A stretch of DNA of 64,000 nt from Fratercula arctica (taxonomy: Eukaryota > Chordata > Aves > Charadriiformes > Alcidae): positions 46,572,207-46,636,206 of the forward strand of contig CANTUZ010000006.1 in assembly GCA_947846985.1 (NCBI GenBank), read 5' to 3'. The notes under the pieces were generated by a model, which did no database searches, was not told where the DNA came from, and saw only the letters and a program-made list of their open reading frames with translations. Shown here piece by piece: positions 24,030 to 33,179 of the stretch (position 1 is the stretch's first letter; every line of letters starts with the position of its first letter). The position numbers were made by a program, and so were the translations under genes.

Positions 24030-24370
24030 TTTCTAAACTAATCCATATTACCTGTGCCTTTTGATTTCATTATGTTAGATGCTATTAATCTGGATATATG
24101 ATTTCAACAGTGAAGAGATGGAATTTGTCATCAACAAAAGGAAAACATTATTTTTAAAGGAGTGAAAGATTAATGTTCCACCACGGACTACTTAAACCCT
24201 CTACAGCAACAGCACTATAATATTAATCCAACTTTGATGGGTTTTGCATAAGGCTCATAATTAAACATTTTCTTTTCAATACTTTATAGAATCCCCATCT
24301 GTTTTTAATGGCATCATTTTGATGTTTTTCTTAATAATTCTGGCAGCCTGTTCTTGAAGCTTCAAGCTTT
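24030..24370. promoter_or_regulatory. Candidate enhancer with homeodomain sites
   Basis: ATTAATC (24084-24090), ATTAATCC (24232-24239), an octamer-like TTTTGCAT (24242-24249) and TAATTA (24258-24263) lie in AT-rich, repeat-free DNA. Three of the four fall within 32 bases. The texture resembles long-range enhancers of developmental genes. Confidence 0.38.
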
Positions 24371-25595
24371 ATTTTTTGTTCCTCATGTCTTCTTCTACAG
24401 TGGCTGTATTGTGCCAAAGCTGAATGCAGGTTTTTGGAAACCCATAGTTCTGCCACCCGTTGCTGTCTCTCCCCGCGTTCCCGGGCGGCACAAGGCACAG
24501 CAGCGCTCTGTGCTCTCGCTTTGCACGCCGGCTCTTGTTAGCGTTTATAGCAGGCGCAGGATACGACCCCTGGATAATGGAAAGATTTGCTCCTTCCAGC
24601 CCTTGGCTGGGCAGCCGGTCTCTTTCTGCCACCCCTCACCCCCCTGCACCGAGGTATCTCCTCCCAGCTCTGGCTGCAGGCACCACTGTAGTACCAGTAA
24701 ATAGATAAATTAATAAATAGCCAGGCTTACTCAAGGAAACTCAAACAATGTTAAATAAATCACAGCGATGCAGCTTAGCCTGAGTCCTTGGCTTTCCTCT
24801 CCACACCAACACCCAAGGCGTCCAGTGAAGGTAGGGAAAGGCATCGCCCGTCGCTCCTCTCTCACCTTTGGGTATTGAAACTGGGGGGCAATATCAGCCC
24901 GCAGCACAACACCCAACGGCGTGAGGGGTTTAAAACATCCATCAAAATTACCTGATGGAAACCTGGAATGTGAACCCGGCAATGGCTTCTGCAAGGAGCA
25001 TCTGCTTTCCATGAGCAATGTCAGGATTTTATCAATACAAACTAAATAGAGAATGTTCCCATCCAACAGTATCTTAAAAAAAAATAAATCAAGAAATAAA
25101 ACCAATTTCCATGTTAGGTATTTTTTTAACTAATTCTAAACACATTTTGAAGTGCTGGCCAAAATGTCATGATTTTCCAACAGAACAATATGAAAATAAT
25201 ATTGTCATTCTTAGCAAAATTTCTGCTTGAAATTTTTTTTACTCTTTTCTTTTCTAGCTCTTAGACTATTTTTCCCTCCAATATTTTTCATTCTTTTATA
25301 TTAAATGCATATTTGGTGACCTCCTGTGGTTCCCATGGATTAGAACGGAGGAGCAGGATGATTAATGGCTTCAGCTTAAATATTTTATACTCTCTGTAAA
25401 AACAGAACAAACTGATGGATGTGTACTTTGCTATTTTCACTTCAGTGTCAGGGTCCCCCTGATTATATTTTCCCCTTATTTTTCCCCCACTACCCAACAT
25501 TATTAACATCTTTTCCCATAGGAAAGGGACTCGAGGGCTCCTTGCTCCCAGGTTTGGCGCAGGCAGGGCTTCCACACGTGAACAGATACTGCCCT
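24371..25595. other. Noncoding DNA
   Basis: Mixed GC-rich (24460-24680) and AT-rich DNA. Overlapping frames on both strands, at most 124 codons, have no domain. No element recognised. Confidence 0.55.
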
Positions 25596-25599
25596 AATC

Positions 25600-25960
25600 G
25601 GGGCTTTCAACCTTGAGGAGCTTTTAAATGCTCTAAGTGTATTATAATGGTCTCCTGGTCTCAGGACAGACAGATGTGAACCACAAAACTGAAATGTTTC
25701 ATCTTTTGGCGCCTTTCAGTATGTTCCATGCTGTGCTTCAAGTTTGCTGAAGGATCAGAATTACTTCAGTTCTAGGCAATATAAACGGAGTGATCAAAAA
25801 CATTTAATTATTCAGGGTCAGCAAATCTGGAGAATCTAATAGCAACAGACAGAAATAACCCTTCCAACCACTCTCATTTTCATTAACTATTACAAAATAG
25901 AGAACTGTTTAATTACCAGAAAATATCATAGCAGAAAGACCCAGCATCTTCCCAAGAGTC
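25600..25960. promoter_or_regulatory. Possible cis-regulatory element (weak)
   Basis: Complex, repeat-free sequence with CAGATG, TTTTGGCGCC and TAATTA-type motifs. Motif density is modest. Confidence 0.22.
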
Positions 25961-26837
25961 TTTCCCAGTCCACTCAAATGTATTTGGCACTAAAGCATAA
26001 TTTAATTTTCTGTAGATACCGGCATACACTTGTACACCCAGACACATGCAAATAATTCAAATCCTTATCTTACTCCTGCTTCAGACTGACTACTTGAACA
26101 CAGACGCAGCCTTTCAAAATGCACCATATAAAGAGACTTTCACACGTTGTTTCTGTACCTGTCACCCTGAAACGTGATGATGAGGATGATCCAAATGGAA
26201 ATGACAACAGAAATGGTTTCCCGATTATTTCCCCTATTTAACTTCGCGTTATGTACAGGTGTCTGGGCAGCACGCTTCACAGCGCAGGGGCACGGATTTC
26301 ACCCCCATCCGTTTTTCTTTCCCCCAAAAGGAATAAAGAAGACGGTGCAGAGACGTCTCCCAGCGCACTGATCTTTCTGTAGTGATGGTTTTGCATAAAC
26401 ACATACTGAGCTGGTAAAAGTATACGATCTTACTGTGACCGACTACGCAAGCCTCAACAACAAAATACCCCTTCAGAGAATCCCCAATTTATTTAGAAAA
26501 CAATATGGGGGTTCAGGAGAATATAATTCCAATCGGGATTCACGCACTGCAATGATAAATAGCGAGACCTGGATTACAGCAGTATGCTGATGACACCCAG
26601 TTCTCATGAAATCACATTAATTACATTCATTATGTGTAAGAAGAATCAAAGTCCCAGCAGTTATGAAGACATTTACTGCTCTAAGGGGTAGTTTTGCAAA
26701 GCTGAGAACAATTATGGAACCATTCAGTGGAAGAGGAGAAATTAAACAGAAGTATGGGAATGATACTTGGGATCAGCTAACGTTTTACAAGATGTTTACA
26801 AGGCTTTATTCTGTAGCTGAGAAAGTAAGTTGCCACG

Positions 26838-26868
<31 letters not shown>

Positions 26869-27255
26869 AGAAAACCTATAAAACAGTGTCACTTAGAGGG
26901 GAAGTGGGAGCTGATATAAATATAATAGAAAAGAGGGAAGCTAACAGTCATAAATGTTAATTTGGAGCTATAAATTACAGAAATTTGCCAGAGGAAAATA
27001 ACGACACAAGAAAAACTCAAGTTCAGTAGGAAGAAAAGTGATCTGAATTATGGCACTAGTTAATTGTCAAAAATAAGGTACAAAAGCAAGAAGTCCTCGT
27101 ACAAACACTTCTGTGAAATATTTGGGGGAAAATGACATATCACACATACTCACTGATGAGCCAATCTCAAAATAACCCAGAAGGGAGTTAAATTGTAGCT
27201 ATGAGAGCCAGATTTTTTTAATATAAACTTATCCAAATAATTGGCACGCAAGAGT
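25961..27255. other. Noncoding DNA, possibly old LINE-derived
   Basis: A-rich sequence with a 32-base A run (listed separately). The part 26660-27200 has the purine-rich texture of worn LINE sequence and lies just upstream of a recognisable LINE relic, but I cannot align it to a consensus from memory. Confidence 0.4.
26838..26869. repeat. Poly-A tract of 32 bases
   Basis: The longest uninterrupted homopolymer in the window. No AATAAA signal lies in the preceding 30 bases and no flanking duplication is obvious, so it is more likely slippage than the tail of a retrocopy. Confidence 0.95.
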
Positions 27256-27284
27256 TTTCAGGCAGCTGAAGGAGATATCCCCTG

Positions 27285-27420
27285 AATTGCGAATGTGGAT
27301 TTCTAAGAAGAAAGTGCCGGTTTCAGAGGACTGCAGGAAACCCAGCCTGGTTCTGGCATCTGCAACAGGCCAGAGGGAGCAGTCAGCTAAAGACAGACAG
27401 ACCTGATACCAGAGCGGGCA
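27285..27420 (+). mobile_element. Possible LINE reverse-transcriptase relic (weak)
   Basis: 'ATTTCTAAGAAGAAAG', 'GACTGCAGGAAAC' and 'GCAGTCAGCTAAAGACAGAC' loosely echo the CR1/L3 stretch encoding the 'IFKKG...P.NYRPVSL' part of reverse transcriptase. The order fits the LINE relic downstream on the same strand, but the match is weak and no open frame remains. Confidence 0.2.
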
Positions 27421-27695
27421 AATCACACTGCAGTTATTTCCTTAACCAACTGGGTTTTCTTCCTTGGGAATTAAAGTAATGTATTTATTGTTAATGCTAA
27501 TTGATATGTATTTATAGATCCTATCAAAGTACATGGAAATTTTTTTCTTCTATGATTATAAGTTTACCTTATAAAGGTAGTTCTGGTCACATAATATACT
27601 TAGACTATTCAAAATATTTGGCTAGATAATAGTTATGAATTTATATTATAGTATAAATCCTTGGGTGGTATTTTAGAGACTGGCATATGGAGAAG

Positions 27696-27740
27696 GCGTT
27701 ACTAGTAAGTGATTATATTTTATCTGATAACAGAATCAAA
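27696..27740. repeat. Left copy of diverged 45-bp direct repeat
   Basis: Begins GCGTTACTAGTAAGTGATTA and ends CTGATAACAGAATCAAA. A partner in the same orientation lies at 28551-28597 with a few substitutions and a small indel. Together they bracket the LINE relic. Confidence 0.7.
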
Positions 27741-27859
27741 TGGAATGATACAAAATACAACTAAAAGACAAGTTTAAATGCAACTGCAAATAGGAAATCA
27801 TCATCAAGGAACTACAAATTCCCAAAACTCCTACAAGAATCACTTTCTGGCATTACCAA

Positions 27860-28500
27860 AATCAGAGTTTTTAATTAATGACAAGGCAGAAACAGCTGAC
27901 AAATTCAGAACAGCATGCAGAAGACGCAAAAACTGAGGAGCTGCAAGTGGGGAAGACACCAAGGCAGCAGAGGACTTGGGCTTCCCGGAAAGATGGGCAG
28001 CAGCCAGTGACATGGTAGTGATGCCACCAACACAAACACTCCTGGAAAACTGCCATGGGGTCTGGCGCTTCCACTTCAAGACAGAGTGTGAGAAATTACA
28101 GAGGATTCAAAGGAAGAGCGATAAAGATGATTAAGAGATCAGAAAGTGTGCCTTTGTAGTGAAAAGCATGGGGAATAGTTTCTTTAGTTTATATAGAGAG
28201 GAGGAGGAAAGAACATCACCACGGTCTGACATGGACATCTCCTGAGCTGAAGGAAACAGCTGTATAACGAGAGCGGTGGCTGGAAGCTGGAGATGCTGCA
28301 ATGAGGAATAAGACCAAGAATAATTGTTTGGAAAGTTCCCCAGGTGCTGTGCTCACTCAGTAGCAGGATTCGCCACTTTCCGAAGAGAGATGCTCTAGTT
28401 GAAGCAGGTATTAATGCAAGGAAACTACTGCCTGCGCAAAGCAGAAGGTCAGGCTGGAACAGCCTTCCGACGTCAGGACAGATGTGACCTCAGGATTGCT
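27860..28500 (+). mobile_element. Old L3/CR1-clade LINE relic, 3' part
   Basis: The clearest part is 28058-28150: 'TCTGGCGCTTCCACTTCAAG', 'GAAATTACAGAGGATTCAAA', 'GAGCGATAAAGATGATTAAG'. It follows the remembered L3/CR1 order (TTCTGGGCACC.CACTTTAAG..., GAG.GGGTCCAGAGGA, GCAACAAAAATGATTAAGGG). Near the end, 'AAGGAAACTACTGC' and 'GTCAGGCTGGAACAGCCTTC' fit the CR1 segment 'GGAAATACTTTTTCAC...GCACTGGAACAGGCTGCC'. The region between is less recognisable and may hold an insertion. No reading frame survives. It is far more diverged than the two 3'-end CR1 copies and likely predates birds. Confidence 0.6.
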
Positions 28501-28550
28501 ATCTGGGCTCCTACCCCACGTCTACTAAAAGAAACCAGAGGAGGGACACA

Positions 28551-28597
28551 GCGTTATTAGTAAGCGATTATATAAATCTGTCTGATAATGGAATCAG
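28551..28597. repeat. Right copy of diverged 45-bp direct repeat
   Basis: Begins GCGTTATTAGTAAGCGATTA and continues CTGATAATGGAATCAG. Partner of 27696-27740, about 850 bases away. Too long for a LINE target-site duplication. Confidence 0.7.
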
Positions 28598-28599
28598 CT

Positions 28600-30465
28600 T
28601 TCTTTGTCTGATTAAGATCTGGAACTCTGGCCATGATTTATCATTTTTATACTATTCTCTTCCCCCAGGCTCCAGGTCACAGTGGTGGCATTGCCACAAT
28701 TTATAGCGCAGGCTGCTCGGCGGAGACGTAGAGCCTTCCTGACATTTTCTTATTTGGAGCACCTGGCTCTCCTTGTTTTCGCTCTCCTTTCCGCAGTGGC
28801 GAGGACTGCTTGCCATTCTCCAGTATGAGCACGTTTCCTTTCGTAAATAAGCTGAATAAGAAAAATTGAGAATTTTCATGTTTTCTATTTTCCTATTAAT
28901 CTGCGACACAGCGTGCACAGGAATTGGCAAGCTCTCATGTGAAACACTTCACTCTGGTTATCAGATTCCTGACAGAGGATAAAACTCCTCCTGTCCAGCT
29001 TACACATGTACATCCTCTCCAAAACCCCTTATAGCCAGGTGAGGAATCCATCCCTCCAGCCACAGCCCCATCATCCCCCCAAACGACTTAAACTGCATTT
29101 AACTTTATCGCAGTTTCAGGGTGCAGCGGTTAAATCACGTCCCTTGAGCAAGCCAGTGATGCTAACTTCCACCGTTCAAACTCACTCTGCAAGGAATACG
29201 GTTGTGGGTTTTTTTATATTTTTGGTTTGTTTTTTTTTATTGTTGTCACAAATGCATTCTGGATTCTAATTATTTGCCTTCTTATTTGGGAATGTTTTAG
29301 GCTTACATTTTCCAGCTTATCTCTGCTACCACAAAGGCTGGAAACTTCTTTCCTTTTTTTTTTTTTCCTTCCCCCCCACCCCCCTTTTTTTTTTTTTTTT
29401 TTTTTAAGAAAAGATGACATTGTCACTTAATCACAATACTGAAGGAAACAGGGCTTTGAGAAAACCACCAAATATGGCAAGACTCATGGTCAAGGCGCTG
29501 GAGGAAGACCTGCTCACTTCCCAGGGCCCCCGTGTTTTCAGAATCGCCCTGGTGTGGTGCACCACCATCACCTCTGCGGCATCTCCAAGGTCCAAAGCCA
29601 CCACAGGAGCAGGACCAACACCTCAGATCTGTGCCAGCCACGACCCTTTCCTACCAAAGCACCACAGGGTGTCTACAGCCCAGCCTGCAGCTCACCAGCC
29701 TCCCTGCACGGTGCAGGATGGCTGAGGTTCACAGTATACAGAAAGGTTTAAATCACTCTCTTCTGGTTTCTCCAGCAGGATAGTGGTGGCATATCCACGC
29801 TTTGAAGGTAACTCTCACAGTGACAACACACCTCCGATCACCCTCTTTGGATGGTGTCCATCTTTCAGGATGATGAGCATAGAAAGTATAAACACTGTTC
29901 TACTCGGTGCTCGGTAGATGGTGGGGGTGAAAAGCCAAGGTACTATTTTTTTAAGCTTAAAGCAAGATTCTGATCCACAACTTTACACACATTTGGCAAC
30001 TATTGTTTTAATTGCTACTGCACTACCTAGAAATCCCAAGCAGGAACCGCTTCACTGAGCATTACACGTCACCTCCCAGCGAGACAGGCCCTGGTGTGGG
30101 GACTTATAATATGAACCAAGAGAAGGGAAGAGAGAAGCCTTGTCTTCTCCTCCCAGACAGGGAGGGGAGACAAAGAGGCACCCAGGGCAGCTCTCAAGGA
30201 GAGTGAGGCACTGTAACCCCACCATCACCCAAAAGCTAGTTGCCTAATTCCAGGCTAAGGGGCAGCAAAAACACCCCTGGCTCTATCATTTCTGAACCAT
30301 CAATCACTGCCTATGCCAAAGCAGCCCTTTCTCAGAGAAAAAAAAACATTTCTCCTCTCTCATCTTACCGCAGGGCAGTTGCTGTCCCGGCAGGATCGCT
30401 GCCTTCCCTTGGGGGGTTCAAGCCCTGCACTGGCCAGGAGCAATTATAGTGTTACGCCTGTGGAA
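28600..30465. other. Noncoding DNA
   Basis: Contains a T/C tract at 29350-29405. Overlapping frames at 29414-29783 on both strands reach only 103 codons and are not recognised. No gene supported. Confidence 0.55.
29350..29405. repeat. T/C low-complexity tract
   Basis: T-run, then C-run, then a T-run of about 22 bases. Confidence 0.95.
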
Positions 30466-30469
30466 AAAG

Positions 30470-30605
30470 GGATATTTTCAGGGTACGATTAGAATTAAGT
30501 GATATTATCTGGGCCCATAGCTGTTAAAGTTCGAAGAGATTTTGGCTCGGTCCATTTAGTCTGGATGTAAATTCATTTTATAATTCAGTTGTCAACAGCT
30601 GGCAC
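30470..30605. promoter_or_regulatory. Possible cis-regulatory element
   Basis: Complex AT-rich block with AATTAAGTG (NKX2-like) at about 30493-30501, TTATCT at 30505-30510 and a terminal CAGCTG at 30597-30602, ending at a poly-A run. Short but motif-dense. Confidence 0.3.
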
Positions 30606-30625
30606 CCATGGCTGGGTGCTGTTGC

Positions 30626-30648
30626 AAAAAAAAAAAAAAAAAAAAAAA
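30626..30648. repeat. Poly-A tract
   Basis: Twenty-three uninterrupted A. Confidence 0.95.
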
Positions 30649-30739
30649 TCCCTCAGACGTTTCTCATGACTTCATTTTGTCACTTAAACAAATTGCTCCT
30701 CCGCACCAGGCACACTATGCAGGGAAAATCCATCCTCTG

Positions 30740-30980
30740 ACTTCAGAGGGGATTAGACTTGGTTCTAAGGCCTCCGTTCTGCAAAGCACTTAAGCACCTG
30801 CTTAACTTTAAGCACATGCCTAAGTCTATCCATCTTTTTTTTTTTTCCCTTCAAGAAAAGCCCTGAAAGTACACAATTAACCATGAACAGGTGCTTAAGT
30901 CCTATTAAAGTCAACAGTGCTTTCAAATGTCAACGGAATTTAAGAACATGCTTAAGTGTATCATTGAATAGGAGTCCTAA
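30740..30980. mobile_element. Amniote palindromic MITE-like element
   Basis: 'TTCTGCAAAGCACTTAAGCA' followed by 'CCTGCTTAACTTTAAGCACA' matches a widely distributed amniote element built on GCACTTAAGCACGTGCTTAA units. ACTTAAGCACCTG (30788-30800) has an exact inverted partner CAGGTGCTTAAGT at 30888-30900, and a further arm copy AACATGCTTAAGTG lies at 30945-30958. A T-run at about 30834-30846 interrupts the loop. The element is nonautonomous; which transposase family moved it is not evident here. Confidence 0.65.
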
Positions 30981-30984
30981 TGCG

Positions 30985-32405
30985 AGAAGAAAGAACTGGT
31001 TTTGTCATCGTCTTGGCAAAAGCCATAAGAACACACTTGCAATTCAGAGGATTTTCTTTGTCTGTGGCACTCTGCCTACTCCATTACTAAAGAATTTGTA
31101 AAGAATGTTCCTGCATTACTCAACCCCTCTCACATTTATTGACCATATTTCCCATATTAATAATCCTCAGTGTAATTATACTCCCCCCTGCCACTCCAAA
31201 AATCTCAAACATTTGTTTAGTATCACAATGTCCCAGTCTGGAAGGAGGGGACGAGGAAGAACTGGGATTAAAAGGAGGCAACTGAGGTCTTAGGTTTGTA
31301 TGAAGTCGCAGGGAGATTTGGGAAGAGCTGGGGAGATGGTGCATCTGCCCCTAGACCACAGTGTCATCTTTTCCCCTCATTTCAGCAAGGTAGCACACGC
31401 TGAACTTAGAGAAATGGGTAAACTTTGATTACTGTTGTTTCTGTTTGCATCTTTACCTCCACCTTTTTGCTCAGCTTACTGCAACGCCTTGTTTATTGAG
31501 CTGTCAAACAATTCCTAAACATACACACATGGTCCAAACTGCAGCTAGCGGGGTGCTGTACCAGATGAGGCTGCGCTCGAGCACCGTGCCCTGTTTTAAA
31601 TCAATTGCTTTGGCTTGCAGTCAAGGAGCGTGTTACTTTTAGAAACTGTACTGCTTGTTTTTAAGATGGTTTCGCTTTGGCTCCAGCTCCACAATTAACC
31701 AGAGAAACCCTCGCCGATGCTGCGGTACTTTCTGTTTGTCTCACAGTAGCCTGTTACGAACCCCACGCGTTACAGGAAACATTCCCAAAAGACATTTCCT
31801 TGGAGAAGACCCTGATCTTCTTTCCAGTCAAATGCATTGTCTTCTAGGAAGCTACTGTAATGGGTAAGAGTGGCTGCAAGGTCATGTCAGAAGACATATG
31901 GAGATATGTAAAATACTTGAGAAAACAGTGCTTTTTATGTTATTGCCAGTAACATACCATATAAAAAGATATTAAAACAAATTCTGACCAACTGATGGTA
32001 GATACGGTAACAGACTATAACGTACCCATTGTAAAGAATTCCCAGTGGAGACCGTGGAAATCTTACACTGATTGAGTTGCGCTGGACTGGAGATGCATTG
32101 AAAAACTTCCAAATGGTAAAATATTAGAAATACTATTTTGAAATATTTACCAGTTAAACACTAAAGTACTGTTACTGGCTGACTTTTTCGCAGTAGTTGT
32201 TTCTGTTGTACTTTTGTAAAAGCAGCCAAGAGTTTAGGAGGGAAAAAAAAAAAAAAAGAAAAGAAAAGAAAAAAAAAAAGCTTCTTTTCAGTCTAGCTAC
32301 AACCCCTGACCTGTGCAATAACATCATAATGGAAGAATAATCATTGTAAACAATACCCATGGGAGTTTGCTGGCTACGGCAAGGGACGAGTGCAGCCAAC
32401 TTCAC
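30985..32405. other. Noncoding DNA
   Basis: No gene or confident element is seen apart from an A/G-rich tract at 32241-32280. Open frames are below 80 codons. Confidence 0.55.
32241..32280. repeat. A-rich/AAAAG tract
   Basis: Imperfect poly-A with G interruptions. Confidence 0.9.
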
Positions 32406-32409
32406 TGCT

Positions 32410-32960
32410 TTTCTTTACTACATCATTGCATTTTTGTCTGCATATGGATAAGAAGAAGGTTCCACTCAATGCCGGTTGATGGAAAGTGCTAATTGTTGAC
32501 ACATTAGCTAATTGTTATGATTGCTTCTTAACAGTTTGTGTCTAGGAGTCCAGATTTCATCCACCAAAGTGTGAAGATTCTTTATAGCAACAAGTGCTGT
32601 GAAAACATTCACACAATGAGGTCCTAATCTTGTGGATCTCTCAAGCAAGTGACAGCCTGGCAAACGTGCTGTCAAAGTGCAGACACTCAGGAAAAAAAAA
32701 AAAAAATAGGAAGAAAAACTAACTCCCTCGTCCACCCCATATTTCAGACACATGTCATCTGTTGTTATCATTAATGATCTGTTTTTACAAATAGAGTACC
32801 ACTATGGAAAACTGAGAGCAGGCCAATCAAAATAAACCCAGCAAAACCCATAATTGTCTACTGACAATCTGGGCTGCTTGGGATGTAAGATAATGTGGGT
32901 GTATTTAATGCAGAAATGCATTACGTGCCACGCTTTGCAACTGCCCTGTTAACTCCAGAC
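32410..32960. promoter_or_regulatory. Candidate enhancer with duplicated homeodomain/SOX motif
   Basis: GCTAATTGTT occurs twice in the same orientation (32488-32497 and 32507-32516), 19 bases apart. It merges a TAATT homeodomain core with ATTGTT, the reverse complement of a SOX site. An A-run at about 32693-32706 splits the block. The second half (32760-32950) again lacks repeats and contains TAATTGTC and a near-palindromic ATGCAGAAATGCAT. The activity is inferred. Confidence 0.4.
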
Positions 32961-33043
32961 CTTGATACAACACAGGAAGGCTGGGCTAACCACGGCTGCG
33001 TTCTCCTGAACCCTACCTAAGCTCAGGTGCTAAAAAACAACAC

Positions 33044-33115
33044 GGAGTGAAATCCTGGTGCCATAAAATTCCGTGGCAAAACTCCTGTGATTTTAACGGG
33101 AGCAAGATTTCACCA
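33044..33115. mobile_element. Amniote palindromic element (GAGTGAAATCCTGG family)
   Basis: The left end GGAGTGAAATCCTGGTGCC and right end GAGCAAGATTTCACC are imperfect inverted repeats, with GGCAAAACTCC between. This is a familiar amniote sequence (GAGTGAAATCCTGGCCCCATTGAAGTCAATGGCAAAACTCC and its mirror). The whole copy is only about 70 bases. The family name is uncertain. Confidence 0.6.
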
Positions 33116-33130
33116 ATGATGTTGCTTTGG

Positions 33131-33175
33131 AAAAAAAAATAAATAATAATAATTTATTTTTTAAAAAAAAAAAAA
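33131..33175. repeat. A/T simple repeat
   Basis: A-run, AAT units, T-run and A-run in series. Confidence 0.9.
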
Positions 33176-33179
33176 GAGT

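Noticed and set aside
26663..26881. Processed retrocopy ending in A32
   Set aside because: No polyadenylation signal, no target-site duplication and no recognised parent gene. Kept only as a low-interest observation.
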